Position numbers and translations under genes: made by a program
Source: Rhynchopus euleeides
Taxonomy: Eukaryota; Euglenozoa; Diplonemea; Diplonemida; Diplonemidae
NCBI GenBank assembly: GCA_963210315.1
Contig: OY723283.1
Location: 372,001-436,000 of the forward strand
Length of the DNA stretch: 64,000 nucleotides
Direction of reading: 5' to 3'
Notes under the pieces: generated by a model
The model's database searches: none
What the model saw: only the letters and a program-made list of their open reading frames with translations
What the model was told of the DNA's origin: nothing
Shown: in pieces, positions 1 to 9,545 of the stretch
Layout of the letters: each line of letters starts with the position of its first letter
Numbering within the stretch: position 1 is the stretch's first letter

Positions 1-832
1 CGGTTTGGGTGTGCCGAGGATGAGAAGGGGGTGAGGGTGGGGGGTCAACAGCGCGGATATTTTTTAGTCGGCTTTCACTCTAGTGTTCATCAATTGCCAG
101 TCTAGTGTGTGGTGGGTGTGTGTGGGGGGGTAGTGGGGTGATGTATGTGGTTTTAAGACTGTGTTTTCTAGCAAGAACTATCGTGTGCCACGCCCTTCTC
201 CCCTCCTCCCCCCCCCCAGGCACAGCAAATCCCCCCCCCCCCCGCCCCGCATTTGTCTACACCAAACTAACAAAAGTTTTGACACACACACACACACACC
301 TTACACATTCTCTTCTACCACTGGGGGGGTTCCCGAGTCACCCGTTTGCCCCCCACCCCCCATCCACTCCCCGCAGGAAAAAGCTGGGCTGCTTGCCATC
401 TACTGTTGAATGAAAGGAGAATATGATACGTAGGGGGGGTCTTCTCTGGCGCCGAAACCGGCGAATTTTCGCCTTTTATTCGTCAAAACATGCCGAAACC
501 AAACCGGCAGGGTTTGATGAATAAAGGGCCAAACTTTGCCGAGAAGCTGCGGACAGCGGACAGCACCCCCCCCCCTATGCATGCAAGAACAACACAGGCA
601 GAATATACAGCAGCAGGCCCGGAGCGTTTCTCTCGACGGGATGCCTTTCCCACACTTCACGCAAGAGGGGGGCACGGAGGGGCTACACTTGGCACAGTTT
701 GCACAGCCAAAGGCCCACCCCCCCACCCCCAACAACCGTTTCCCCCACAGGCATTCGAACAACAGGGTTTGCAAGACGGGAAGGAGCGGAGGGAAGGCGC
801 GTGGGGGGAGCAGGGCGAGGCAGTTTTCAAAG
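1..832. other. intergenic, low complexity
   Basis: No gene is supported here. The stretch holds C-runs (around 230-243), a CA dinucleotide run (about 283-299) and more G/C runs. The open frames on both strands are proline-rich or compositionally biased and look like chance. It runs up to the target duplication of the inverted-repeat element that follows. Confidence 0.6.
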
Positions 833-841
833 CCTCTAAAT
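833..841. repeat. 9-bp target-site duplication, left
   Basis: CCTCTAAAT lies immediately left of the inverted-repeat element and is repeated exactly at 3342-3350 immediately right of it. This fixes both ends of the insertion. Confidence 0.9.
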
Positions 842-1724
842 GGGTTATTTACGATAATGCCCTGTTTTTTTTGAAAGTTTCGCGATAATGCCACTTTTCA
901 AAAAGTGGCATTTTCGCGAAAAAAAAGTGGCATTATCGCGAAGAAAAAGTGGCATTATCGCGAAGAAAAAAGTGGCACCCAAAAAAGTGGCATTATCGCG
1001 AAAAAAAAGTGGCATTATCGCAAATGCCACCTAAACTATCCAGTACGCACAGGCCCCCCCCCAGCCGTAGGCCAGGGGGTCCACAGGGCCCCCCCAAGCC
1101 AGGGCTCAGGGGGGGCCCAGGGGGCTTTGGCCAGGCCACAGGGGCACAGGCCAAAAAAGTGGTACTGAAAAAGTGGCATTATCGCGAAAAAAAAGTGGCA
1201 TTATCGCAAATGCCACCTAAACTATCCAGTACACACAGGCCCCCCCCCAGCCGTAGGCCAGGGGGGCCCCCAGAGCCCCCCTAAGCAGTGCTCAGGTTCA
1301 GGCAGGGGGGGTCAGCACACAGGCCCCCCACTCAGGGGGGGCCTTTGGCCGGGCGAAAAAGTGGTACTGAACCCCTCCCCCAGCTGGGGGCTAAAGGGGG
1401 GGTCCTCGGGCTGACCCCGGGGGTTTGCGATAGCAGGCAACCTCGTGCCGGGACCTGTCATAGACTTGTGCTATTCGAGGGACCAGCTACTAGGCTCCGT
1501 GGTCGAATTTGTTTGAAAAGGCCTTGACCAAAGGCAAATGAAACTTTCGCCCCCCCAAGGATCGCACCACTTCATCTCAGGACTTCCCTCCCACACTCCC
1601 ACACGTGATTCGCCCCCTCAGAGCCAGACTACTGTTTCAGAACTGTACACCCCTCTCCACACGTCCACTGGCTCCCCCGCTGAATGCGACGAACAGTGCG
1701 ACATGCCAAACCTCCCCTTATAGA
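842..1724 (+). repeat. left terminal inverted repeat
   Basis: This arm is the reverse complement of the right arm. It contains several copies of a 14-19 bp unit built on GTGGCATTATCGCGAA (about 905-1030 and 1160-1225), separated by C-run-rich blocks. It carries two of the large modules and is about 140 bp shorter than the opposite arm, which has three. Confidence 0.85.
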
Positions 1725-2314
1725 CGCTCTCAGGAGTGCAAGATGACACAGGACAGCCACCACACCACCAGTCTTGACGCCCACAAAATGGTGGATTTTC
1801 CAGCGTCAATTCTGTCTCACAGGGTTAGCCACTTCGACCACACGGGTCGTTGTGCATAACTTCTCTTTTCGACGCTACGGTATGTGTGTCACGCTTGCAG
1901 TTGGCTCTGGCGCTGGTTGCGGGTCTGTCGAGGAGCAGCAGCGGGGTCAAACCCGTCTGCTGTTTTCTGTCATTCCCGTGGTCTGTCGTACGACTTCGGC
2001 TTGCGAAAGACTTTTAAACGTTTATAGCCTCTGGTCACGGCCCCCTTTCAACTTTGACCGTGGGTGGGTTTCTGAATTTTCTGGAAAGCACCATGGATTC
2101 GAGGGACTGCGTGATTCGGACTTGCAGAACGGAAGGGCTACTGGGAAGGAACTGTACACTTTCTTGAGGCACGATCATTGGTGACCTAGGACGGAGGCAT
2201 GCACGCATGTTGACTGGTGAAAAGGGGACACCCTAAGCAAGGCATACAAAGCGGTAGGTAATACCCGCCTGGGCTCTGTTTACCCCACCGTCAGCAACGC
2301 GGCGCCGTTAAAAC

Positions 2315-3341
2315 TCTATAAGGGGAGGTTTGGCATGTCGCACTGTTCGTCGCATTCAGCGGGGGAGCCAGTGGACGTGTGGAGAGGGGTGTACAGTTCT
2401 GAAACAGTAGTCTGGCTCTGAGGGGGCGAATCACGTGTGGGAGTGTGGGAGGGAAGTCCTGAGATGAAGTGGTGCGATCCTTGGGGGGGCGAAAGTTTCA
2501 TTTGCCTTTGGTCAAGGCCTTTTCAAACAAATTCGACCACGGAGCCTAGTAGCTGGTCCCTCGAATAGCACAAGTCTATGACAGGTCCCGGCACGAGGTT
2601 GCCTGCTATCGCAAACCCCCGGGGTCAGCCCGAGGACCCCCCCTTTAGCCCCCAGCTGGGGGAGGGGTTCAGTACCACTTTTTCGCCCGGCCAAAGGCCC
2701 CCCCTGAGTGGGGGGCCTGTGTGCTGACCCCCCCTGCCCCCCCTGAGCACTGCTCAGGGGGGGTCTGGGGGGACCCCCTGGCCTACGGCTGGGGGGGGGG
2801 GCCTGTGTGTACTGGATCGTTTAGGTGGCATTTGTGATAATGCCACTTTTTTTTCGCGATAATGCCACTTTTTCAGTACCACTTTTTTGGCCCGGCCAAG
2901 GCCCCCCCTGAGTGGGGGGCCTGTGTGCTGACCCCCCCTGCCTGAACCTGAGCACTGCTTAGGGGGGCTCTGGGGGCCCCCCTGGCCTACGGCTGGGGGG
3001 GGGCCTGTGTGTACTGGATAGTTTAGGTGGCATTTGCGATAATGCCACTTTTTTTTCGCGATAATGCCACTTTTTCAGTACCACTTTTTTGGCCTGTGCC
3101 CCTGTGGCCTGGCCAAAGCCCCCTGGGCCCCCCCTGAGCCCTGGCTTGGGGGGGCCCTGTGGACCCCCTGGCCTACGGCTGGGGGGGGGCCTGTGCGTAC
3201 TGGATAGTTTAGGTGGCATTTGCGATAATGCCACTTTTTTTTCGCGATAATGCCACTTTTTTCCCGCGAAAATGCCACTTTTTGAAAAGTGGCATTATCG
3301 CGAAACTTTCAAAAAAAACAGGGCATTATCGTAAATAACCC
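2315..3341 (-). repeat. right terminal inverted repeat
   Basis: This arm mirrors the left arm. The module containing the GATAATGCCACTT units occurs three times (near 2820, 3022 and 3207) against two in the left arm. One module has therefore been gained on this side or lost on the other. The arm ends at 3341, before the second copy of the target duplication. Confidence 0.85.
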
Positions 3342-3350
3342 CCTCTAAAT
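3342..3350. repeat. 9-bp target-site duplication, right
   Basis: CCTCTAAAT, identical to 833-841. Confidence 0.9.
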
Positions 3351-3418
3351 GCATCTAAAACGGGGGGGGGAGGAGAGGGGGTCGAGAAACAACACATCAC
3401 ACATCACGCACCTCCGTC

Positions 3419-4747
3419 TCACGGAGCTGTCGGCACACCCGGCGGAGGGGTCGCAAACCCTGCTGCGTACCGACCCTGGTGGGTCAGCTCCCTTACACGG
3501 GACCGAAGGAAGGCCACTTCAGCCTCCCTGGCACTGTCACCGAGATTGAGGTGCCCAGACTGCCAGGATGCCGGGGTGTCGGCACGCGACGCGGGTTGCT
3601 GCTGCAGCTGCAGCTGCTGCTGCGCGTCATACGCCTGCGGTGCCAGAGCCGGCACCGCCTGCAGGGCTGGCCGCTGCATCTCCCCCCGCTGGTGCTCCAC
3701 ATAACCCCGCTTCAGCCGCGCCAGCTCCTGCTGCGCCTCCGCCTCCTTCCGCTTCGCCTTCTCACGCTTCTTCGTCATCGCCGCCAGCTCCTGCCCCTTC
3801 TGCCTCAGGCTCTGCTCGAGATTCGCACGATCCTGCTGCCAGGCAGTCTCCCCCAGCCGGCTCCGCGACAGCTGCTCTATCTGCCTCTCCAGGTCAGGCA
3901 GCTCCGCCAGCTGCCTCAGCGCCGCATCCCTGGCAGACTCTGCGGAGTGGAACCTCTCCAGAAGTGCCGCGTGGGAGGCACGCTCTGCGCGCAGCGCACC
4001 CACAGCTTCATTCTTCTCCCGCCGCATTGCCGAGAGCTCCTCACGGAGTGCCTCGTGGGGCGCCATGGCGGGGGGGTCGGGCTGGGGGCGTGCCATCTGG
4101 CGGAGGCTCTCCTTGCCTGCGTCGACGAGGCCCTGCATCCGGATCTGCATGTCTTTCACCTGCTTGCGGAGGGCGGCGCACTCCACCTGGAGGCGGCAGG
4201 TGGAGGCGGCGGCGGAGGTGGCGAAGCGGGAGAGCAGGTCTGCCCGCAGCTCGCTCTCATCGCAGATCGTGTGGAGGCGGAGCTCGCGCTCCTTCGCTGC
4301 GAGACGCTCCCGCCTGCTGTCGAATGCCTCCATCTGGTAGCGGCGGCGGAGGTCGTGGAGGTGCCGCGCATCCCTCTGCAGAGCTGCGTTATCCCGCTGC
4401 AGGTCGGATGTCTCTGTTTGCCTGAGCTGCAGCTGCGCCGCCAGAGCCTCGACTTCCTGCGCCAGCTGGCGCGCCGCATCTTCGTTGTGCCCTGCCTCCT
4501 GCATCGACTCCTTCAGCCGCGCCTTATACCGTTCAACCTCCTTTTCCTTCGCGCGGGTGCCCTCCTCCACTCCCTGCATGTACATCGAAGCAGAGGGTTC
4601 GGCATGGCTGGTGCTGCTGATGCTGCGCCTCCGGTTGGACAGCCGAGCGAGGCGCTCCGATGCGGTGGACGGGAGGGTGAGCGGGGTGGAGGCGGCGGTG
4701 TCCGTGCTGGCCCCCTCGGCTCCAGCCAAGGGGGGGACCCCCAGCAT
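3419..4747 (-). CDS. coiled-coil protein, function unknown
   Basis: The product is 442 residues. The first ~60 are Ser/Thr/Ala-rich with a basic SNRRRS patch. From about residue 65 to 400 the protein is almost continuously charged and helical (E/K/R/Q/L-rich, few prolines), typical of a long coiled coil. A Gln-rich stretch (about residue 385-400) and a loose Pro-rich tail follow. I recognise no catalytic domain; a structural, cytoskeletal or flagellar role is possible but unproven. I chose the ATG at 4747 rather than the open frame continuing upstream because the upstream part is proline-rich and CCAG|GCAACA sits directly before this ATG, like a splice acceptor. The long open frame on the opposite strand is a shadow of this gene: it is compositionally odd and has no domain. 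Confidence 0.75.
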   Translation of the reverse strand: MLGVPPLAGAEGASTDTAASTPLTLPSTASERLARLSNRRRSISSTSHAEPSASMYMQGVEEGTRAKEKEVERYKARLKESMQEAGHNEDAARQLAQEVEALAAQLQLRQTETSDLQRDNAALQRDARHLHDLRRRYQMEAFDSRRERLAAKERELRLHTICDESELRADLLSRFATSAAASTCRLQVECAALRKQVKDMQIRMQGLVDAGKESLRQMARPQPDPPAMAPHEALREELSAMRREKNEAVGALRAERASHAALLERFHSAESARDAALRQLAELPDLERQIEQLSRSRLGETAWQQDRANLEQSLRQKGQELAAMTKKREKAKRKEAEAQQELARLKRGYVEHQRGEMQRPALQAVPALAPQAYDAQQQLQLQQQPASRADTPASWQSGHLNLGDSAREAEVAFLRSRVRELTHQGRYAAGFATPPPGVPTAP

Positions 4748-5227
4748 TGTTGCCTGGGGGGTGAGGGGTGTTGTGGGGTGTGATGTGCCTTGCTGATGGA
4801 ACCGAAGAGCGGGGTAGGGGAGGGTGGGGGGTCGGGGGGAGACACCCCGCCCAGCAACTGCAAAAAGGCAGATCCGGGCTAATTTTCGTTGAGCGCGCAC
4901 TCCTGTGTCAAAGGCTGTGTAAGCTCTTGTGAATTGGCATGAAGGTGGTGGGGGGGAGGGGATGTGTCGCGGCCGTGCCAATATTTGCTTCAACCTCGCA
5001 CCTACCTTCCTTCTCGCAGGACAGCGGTGCTGGCGCTGCCCGGGTTCGCCTCAAGGAAGCTGGAGAGCGCGACGTCGACACGTATGTCAGATGGTGGAAG
5101 TTGACGTTGCACGGAAGTGCAATACGGGCGAGAGGGATCGGGAACGTGGGTGGAACGCAGCCCCTACGAATACAGTAACCGACAGAGGCCGGACGGAGGA
5201 TCCCCATAAGAGGACCTCTCGCACATC
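4748..5227. other. short spacer between two minus-strand genes
   Basis: This is 5' flank of the coiled-coil gene and 3' flank of the cyclase-like gene. The minus strand is pyrimidine-rich close to the ATG at 4747. No other feature is seen. Confidence 0.5.
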
Positions 5228-6982
5228 TCACACATGGACCTCGAGGGGCTGGGACGAACCAGTGGACGCGATAGATGCCAACACCTCACTGTTCGGACCT
5301 GCAATCTCGCTGGCCCATTTCAGATCGCCGTGATTCAGGAATGCCTGTGCAGCAGCGTTGTACTCAGCCCACGTCTCGCTCTGCTCCAACTCGTACATCC
5401 ACTCGTTGTTCTCGATGTTGTGGTTCGTCACCTCATAGAGCATGTGTCTTGTGTGTGTCGCCTGATGTGGGTCGAGTGGTACTGCCCGACGGGCAGGGTC
5501 CACGGACACAGCACCCATCAGGTGCAAGGCCTGCGGCACCAGCCTCATCGGGTGCCAGCATTTCCCATGCCGCTCGACATGCGCGTTCGCCACCACCGAC
5601 AGGCCCAGCGCTGCACCTGCACGTTCCAGGCCTGCGACCTCAACACAGAGGGGACCCACCAGCGCAAAGCGACGCATGTTTGAGCACCCCAGGTCGCCGC
5701 AGTGCACCGTGCCTTGTGCGGCAGCAGAGTTAACGACACCCCTGAGGCTCTGACGCACACGTTTAGCAGCGATCACAGCGGCACACGCATCTCCACAACA
5801 TCTCCGCGACGCGTTGAAGGAGCACATGATCTTATCACCCACAAACAGATCCACCATCCCGAGGTTCTCCTCGACTGCCGCAAGTGTGTTGACCAGCACC
5901 CTCTCGAAGAGATTGCAAAAGGATGATGCGTCCTGTTCCAACTGGCGCAGCGTGCCGGTGGTGTTGACCAGCAGCATTGTGGCACGCTTCAGCACCAGTT
6001 GGATGCTCGGCGGGCCGGGGAAGCGCTGACAAGGCAAGTCAACCCCCGAAGAGACCGACGACACGATACTACAGCTGCGGGAGGCGGCACCACCCGCTGA
6101 ATGCTTGTCATTGTCATCCTCATCATCATCAGCGTCATTCGCCTGCAGGCACGTCTTCGGGAGGTAGGGGCGGTACCGCCTCAGGTTCTGCTCCAACGTC
6201 CGCAGCGCTGTGTACATATCGAGGGGCATCGATTCCTGGCACCGTGTGAGGAGGAGGTCCACTGCCTCCACGTCGTACGCAGCTAAGTACAACGCGATCT
6301 CCTTCACAGCCTCGACCGTCGACTCCATTACCTCCTGCTCTTTCTCCACCTGTATTGCGAAGTACCGCGTCAACGAAAAGTCCACAAGGAACGCCATTAT
6401 GCCGATCAGCCGTTCAGAAAACGCAATCGATGTGATCGTCAGGGGACACGGAAGCTTCTCACACGTCACCCACTCCAAGATAACCTCTCTGCGGTGATCC
6501 TGATCACGCGTCAGTGGCAGGTCAAGCATGCCGAAGCGCAGGGTGTTCTCGCTGAGAGAGAGACACATCCAGGTCGCAGCTAAGACGGCGAATACAAGAG
6601 AGACCCTGTGGTCCAGGCGCAGCAGCAGCACCACGTCTGCCGTGGCGACGAAGACAAACCAAATTTGGGACATGATCCCCTGATAGTCCAGGTCGACAAG
6701 TATGGTTGCGAAGAACTGTCCGAACATCCATGCCGCACATACAGGCGTCGAGTGGTGCACACCGCACAGCGTCGCGACAAATACCGTAGCGTTGACCACC
6801 GTATACATGACTGTTCCCACCATGTTGATCCTCAGGTTCAGGCTGGAAAAGAACAGTACCGGCAGCGCGGTGCTGGCGAATACACCTGAAAATATCAGGA
6901 ACATCGCACGTGACTGGCGCTGCTTCCTGTCAAGACTTCCCCCCATTGAGACAACATGCTCGTACCATGCAGACAGCGACAT
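5228..6982 (-). CDS. multi-pass membrane protein with degenerate class III adenylate/guanylate cyclase domain
   Basis: The product is 584 residues. Residues ~26-215 contain about six hydrophobic segments. A helical linker and an Asp-rich stretch (~300-320) follow, then a C-terminal region from ~350 with the outline of a class III nucleotide cyclase: DLFVGDKIMCSFNA matches the conserved GD strand region, and GCSNMRRFALVGP plus VAGLERA match the segment around the dimer interface. In the first strand, where catalytic cyclases have a metal-binding Asp, this protein reads LLVNTTGT, so the catalytic Asp is replaced by Asn and the domain is probably inactive or regulatory. Six-helix cyclase-like proteins of this type are, as far as I recall, abundant in free-living kinetoplastids. 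The start at 6982 (MSLSAWYEHV) omits a proline-rich upstream extension; CCAACCAG lies ~26 nt upstream. A role as a membrane sensor or pseudocyclase is inferred. Confidence 0.75.
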   Translation of the reverse strand: MSLSAWYEHVVSMGGSLDRKQRQSRAMFLIFSGVFASTALPVLFFSSLNLRINMVGTVMYTVVNATVFVATLCGVHHSTPVCAAWMFGQFFATILVDLDYQGIMSQIWFVFVATADVVLLLRLDHRVSLVFAVLAATWMCLSLSENTLRFGMLDLPLTRDQDHRREVILEWVTCEKLPCPLTITSIAFSERLIGIMAFLVDFSLTRYFAIQVEKEQEVMESTVEAVKEIALYLAAYDVEAVDLLLTRCQESMPLDMYTALRTLEQNLRRYRPYLPKTCLQANDADDDEDDNDKHSAGGAASRSCSIVSSVSSGVDLPCQRFPGPPSIQLVLKRATMLLVNTTGTLRQLEQDASSFCNLFERVLVNTLAAVEENLGMVDLFVGDKIMCSFNASRRCCGDACAAVIAAKRVRQSLRGVVNSAAAQGTVHCGDLGCSNMRRFALVGPLCVEVAGLERAGAALGLSVVANAHVERHGKCWHPMRLVPQALHLMGAVSVDPARRAVPLDPHQATHTRHMLYEVTNHNIENNEWMYELEQSETWAEYNAAAQAFLNHGDLKWASEIAGPNSEVLASIASTGSSQPLEVHV

Positions 6983-7942
6983 GGTGAGAGTGAGCGGAGA
7001 GAGCTGGTTGGGCACAGGGCACACCGGAGTAACCCCCCCCACCGTCCCCAGCCTGGGCAATACGTCGTGTGTGTGTACATCTGACGACGGAGGGCGTGTG
7101 GGTATGTGATTGACTTTGGGAGTCACCTGGAACATGACCCGGGCGGGATAAAGGCACGGCCATCGAGGAGGCTCGCCCACTCTTCGGTGTCACGCCTCAT
7201 CCAGGACGCATCCGAGACTGCTCCCTCCTGTGAGATGGTGCAGTGTCATCGGCCCTTGCCCCGACCAACATGCTGTGGGGCACAAAGAAAGGGCAGCGGA
7301 GCGAGCGAAGGGGTGTGGGTGTGTGTGTGTGTGGATCGGCCCGACCCCACATCAGATGGGCCTCCCTGAGATGGCACCACACAGCCTAGCGCGACGAGTC
7401 TCCGCCCCTCCTCCCTCCCTCCACTCCGCCCGCCCCGCCCCAGGGCCCCGGCACCGTGTGTCTGGCGCATTGGGCATGTCGGAGGTTGAAGTCGCATTGA
7501 AACGATGGACGTCGCATGCCAATCCAAAAGGCACGGCGTGTCAGTTGGACCGTATGGGTGACAGGGTGCCACAGGCAACATGCACGGGCGGCACGCGCCA
7601 TCGAAGGGCAGCAAAACACACACAACATGCTGACATATGATGGGCCAGAATCCGCAGAGGGTCTGCCCACCTCTCCACCCTCTGTAGGTCACACACACGC
7701 GCACTGCCACACATACGAAAAACTTGATGGTATGATCAATCTGACAAAGCAAGAGGTGGGCAAGAGGTGCCACTCAGGAGCCTTCCGCCGAGCTTCCTTC
7801 GTTGGGGCCGGGGGGACGTCGCAAGCGCGGCTGGGGGAGGGGTGCGGGAATAATGTATGCGCATCTCTAAAAAAAACCCCTCCCGCCTCGCACGCCGACC
7901 CGGTGACTGGGGGTGGGTATGCGGCGTCAAGCGGGCCACCCT
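6983..7942. other. intergenic region
   Basis: No gene is supported. It has a GT-rich run near 7317-7332 and several overlapping short open frames of biased composition on both strands. It serves as the 5' flank of the cyclase-like gene and the 3' flank of DPH5. Confidence 0.5.
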
Positions 7943-8815
7943 CTACTGCCCGTACTTCTGCCTCTGTGCCTCGCACCGCTGCTGGTAGTCTGCGAGGCGC
8001 GAAGGGGTGTAGTAGAGGGAGAGGTGCTCCTCCTCCGACTCGTGGATGTCGCCGCACACCACCATCGAGTGTAGCGGCTCCCCGAAGTCTGTGTCGGCAA
8101 GCTCGCGCAGCGTGCCCGCCACCACCTGCTGTGTGGTGCTGCCGACGCGGGCCATCCCCACAGCCATGGTGTCGGGGGTGATGATGGTGCAGCCGCGCTG
8201 CTCCGACACCTCGATGACCTGCTCCGCAGCCTGCTGCACTGTCATGAAGCGCGGGGGCTCGTAGACCTTGCGGCCGCGTGCCATGTTCTCGATGCTCTGC
8301 TCCTTCACCTTGATGTCAAGCAGCAGCAGGGCGTGCAGCCCGGCACGCTTGCTCTCCAGGATCTTGTCGTACCAAGAGTCAGGGCGCCATGTGTCAGTCC
8401 AGAAGCAGAGGCTGACGGTCTGCCCATAGCGGTAGAGCTGCAGGCCGCATGCGCCGATGGCGCTCATGATGGTGCAGTTGTGCACCACCTCGCACTTGAT
8501 GCCGCGGTCCTTGCACCGCACGACAAGGTCGCTGTGTGTAGTGGCGCCAAAGGGGTCACCGACGACAAGGAGTGCGATGTCCTTCTCGTCAGCCCCTTCC
8601 AGCACATCCCCGCCCTCCACGGCCTCGCGGTCAGCCACGGTGACCTCGCGCCCGTAGAACTCAGACAGCCCCGCAGCGTCCCCCACAGCCTGGCTCAGGA
8701 GAATGGACGTGTAGGCCTCCAGGTACACTGTGTCGCACTTCTTCACCACCTCCAGCCCCTTCAGGGTGATGTCCTTCTCATCACCCAGCCCGAGGCCCAC
8801 CAGGTAGAAGGGCAT
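7943..8815 (-). CDS. DPH5: diphthine (methyl ester) synthase
   Basis: The product is 290 residues, the usual eukaryotic size. DPH5 is a SAM-dependent methyltransferase that methylates the modified histidine of elongation factor 2 during diphthamide synthesis in the cytosol. The N-terminus MPFYLVGLGLGDEKDITLKG is nearly the family signature. It is followed by VYLEAYTS, the SAM-site segment VVGDPFGATTHSDL, then CTIMSAIGACGLQLYRYG and TDTWRPDSWYDKI, all characteristic of eukaryotic DPH5 rather than of cobalamin-pathway methylases. The ATG at 8815 gives the canonical N-terminus; the open frame upstream adds only a Pro/Thr-rich stretch. CCAG|GCATCAGACACA precedes the ATG, resembling a trans-splice acceptor. 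No intron is seen. It is co-directional with its neighbours but functionally unrelated to them. Confidence 0.95.
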   Translation of the reverse strand: MPFYLVGLGLGDEKDITLKGLEVVKKCDTVYLEAYTSILLSQAVGDAAGLSEFYGREVTVADREAVEGGDVLEGADEKDIALLVVGDPFGATTHSDLVVRCKDRGIKCEVVHNCTIMSAIGACGLQLYRYGQTVSLCFWTDTWRPDSWYDKILESKRAGLHALLLLDIKVKEQSIENMARGRKVYEPPRFMTVQQAAEQVIEVSEQRGCTIITPDTMAVGMARVGSTTQQVVAGTLRELADTDFGEPLHSMVVCGDIHESEEEHLSLYYTPSRLADYQQRCEAQRQKYGQ

Positions 8816-9545
8816 TGTGTCTGATGCCTGGTGTGGTGGTGGCGTGTAGGTGGTGTCGGGTGGCGATGTGGCGCGAGGGTGCAATGGGGTGAGAAGGGTG
8901 TCTGCTGCCAGCAGGGCATCGCATGGAGCTTATCCGGTAATGAGGCTGTGGGAAGAGTTCGGGAAATGGAGAAGAAGGATCCGATGTGCCAGGTGTTGTT
9001 GCAGCTGCCCGCAGAGCGCACGTGCACAGGGGTGGGTGCGGGTCTGCGGAAAGGAGAGGGCAGCCACGGCAACGCTGCAGCACAAAAGGATCAAGACAAG
9101 CGCCAGGCAGCAACAGGCAGCCCTGAAGCCCGGCGGAACAAACAATCTGTGGGCGGATGCATGCCCGTCGCAATGTGCGGTATGGTGGCCGTGTGTACGG
9201 TGCGGTGCGGCACACGGCGTGCAGGAAGATAGTACTGAAACTGGGTTTACGAAAGAAGGTCGACCAGAGCACGTCCGTGGGAGGCTGGTGGAACAAGCGC
9301 GGCAACACAGTCACCGCCACGCCCATTGAGAGGGCAGCAGCGGAGCGGTGCAGCCTTGTCGTGTCGAGGTTCAGCGCCTGCCGCATCGGTGCATGAAGAG
9401 TCGAAGAAGTGTTCGTCTGTGTCGCACAGACATATGCACGAGGCATCAAGCAAGAAACAAGGCAAGTGGACAGCGGGTGTGCCGCTGTGTCGGTTCTTTG
9501 TGTTCAGGACTTCGGGTCTACCCGATTCACATTCAGGGGCTGCGA
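8816..9545. other. intergenic region
   Basis: Nothing is supported here. It is the 5' flank of DPH5 and the 3' flank of the repeat-protein gene. Several short open frames exist on both strands, without recognisable domains. Confidence 0.45.

Larger units (their letters stand above)
842..3341. mobile_element. Mutator-like non-autonomous element with long inverted arms
   Basis: The 2500-bp element starts GGGTTATTTACGATAATG and ends with its reverse complement. It is flanked by the perfect 9-bp direct repeat CCTCTAAAT. The left arm (842 to about 1724) is mirrored by the right arm (about 2315 to 3341), leaving a unique core of about 590 bp. A 9-bp target duplication with long terminal inverted repeats is the usual mark of Mutator-like (MULE) transposons; that family assignment is an inference, because no transposase is present. 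The core has only a 136-codon open frame without recognisable domains (1774-2184), so the copy would depend on an outside transposase. The arms consist of short inverted units (GTGGCATTATCGCG and its complement) alternating with C/G-rich blocks. If transcribed it would fold into a very long hairpin. Confidence 0.85.

Noticed and set aside
905..1030. Regular spaced repeats resembling a CRISPR-like array
   Set aside because: Units are short, contiguous and palindromic inside a transposon arm, without unique spacers, in eukaryotic DNA.
3479..4783. A 434-codon plus-strand open frame
   Set aside because: It is antisense to the coiled-coil gene, has the Leu/Arg/Gly-biased composition of a shadow frame and shows no domain.
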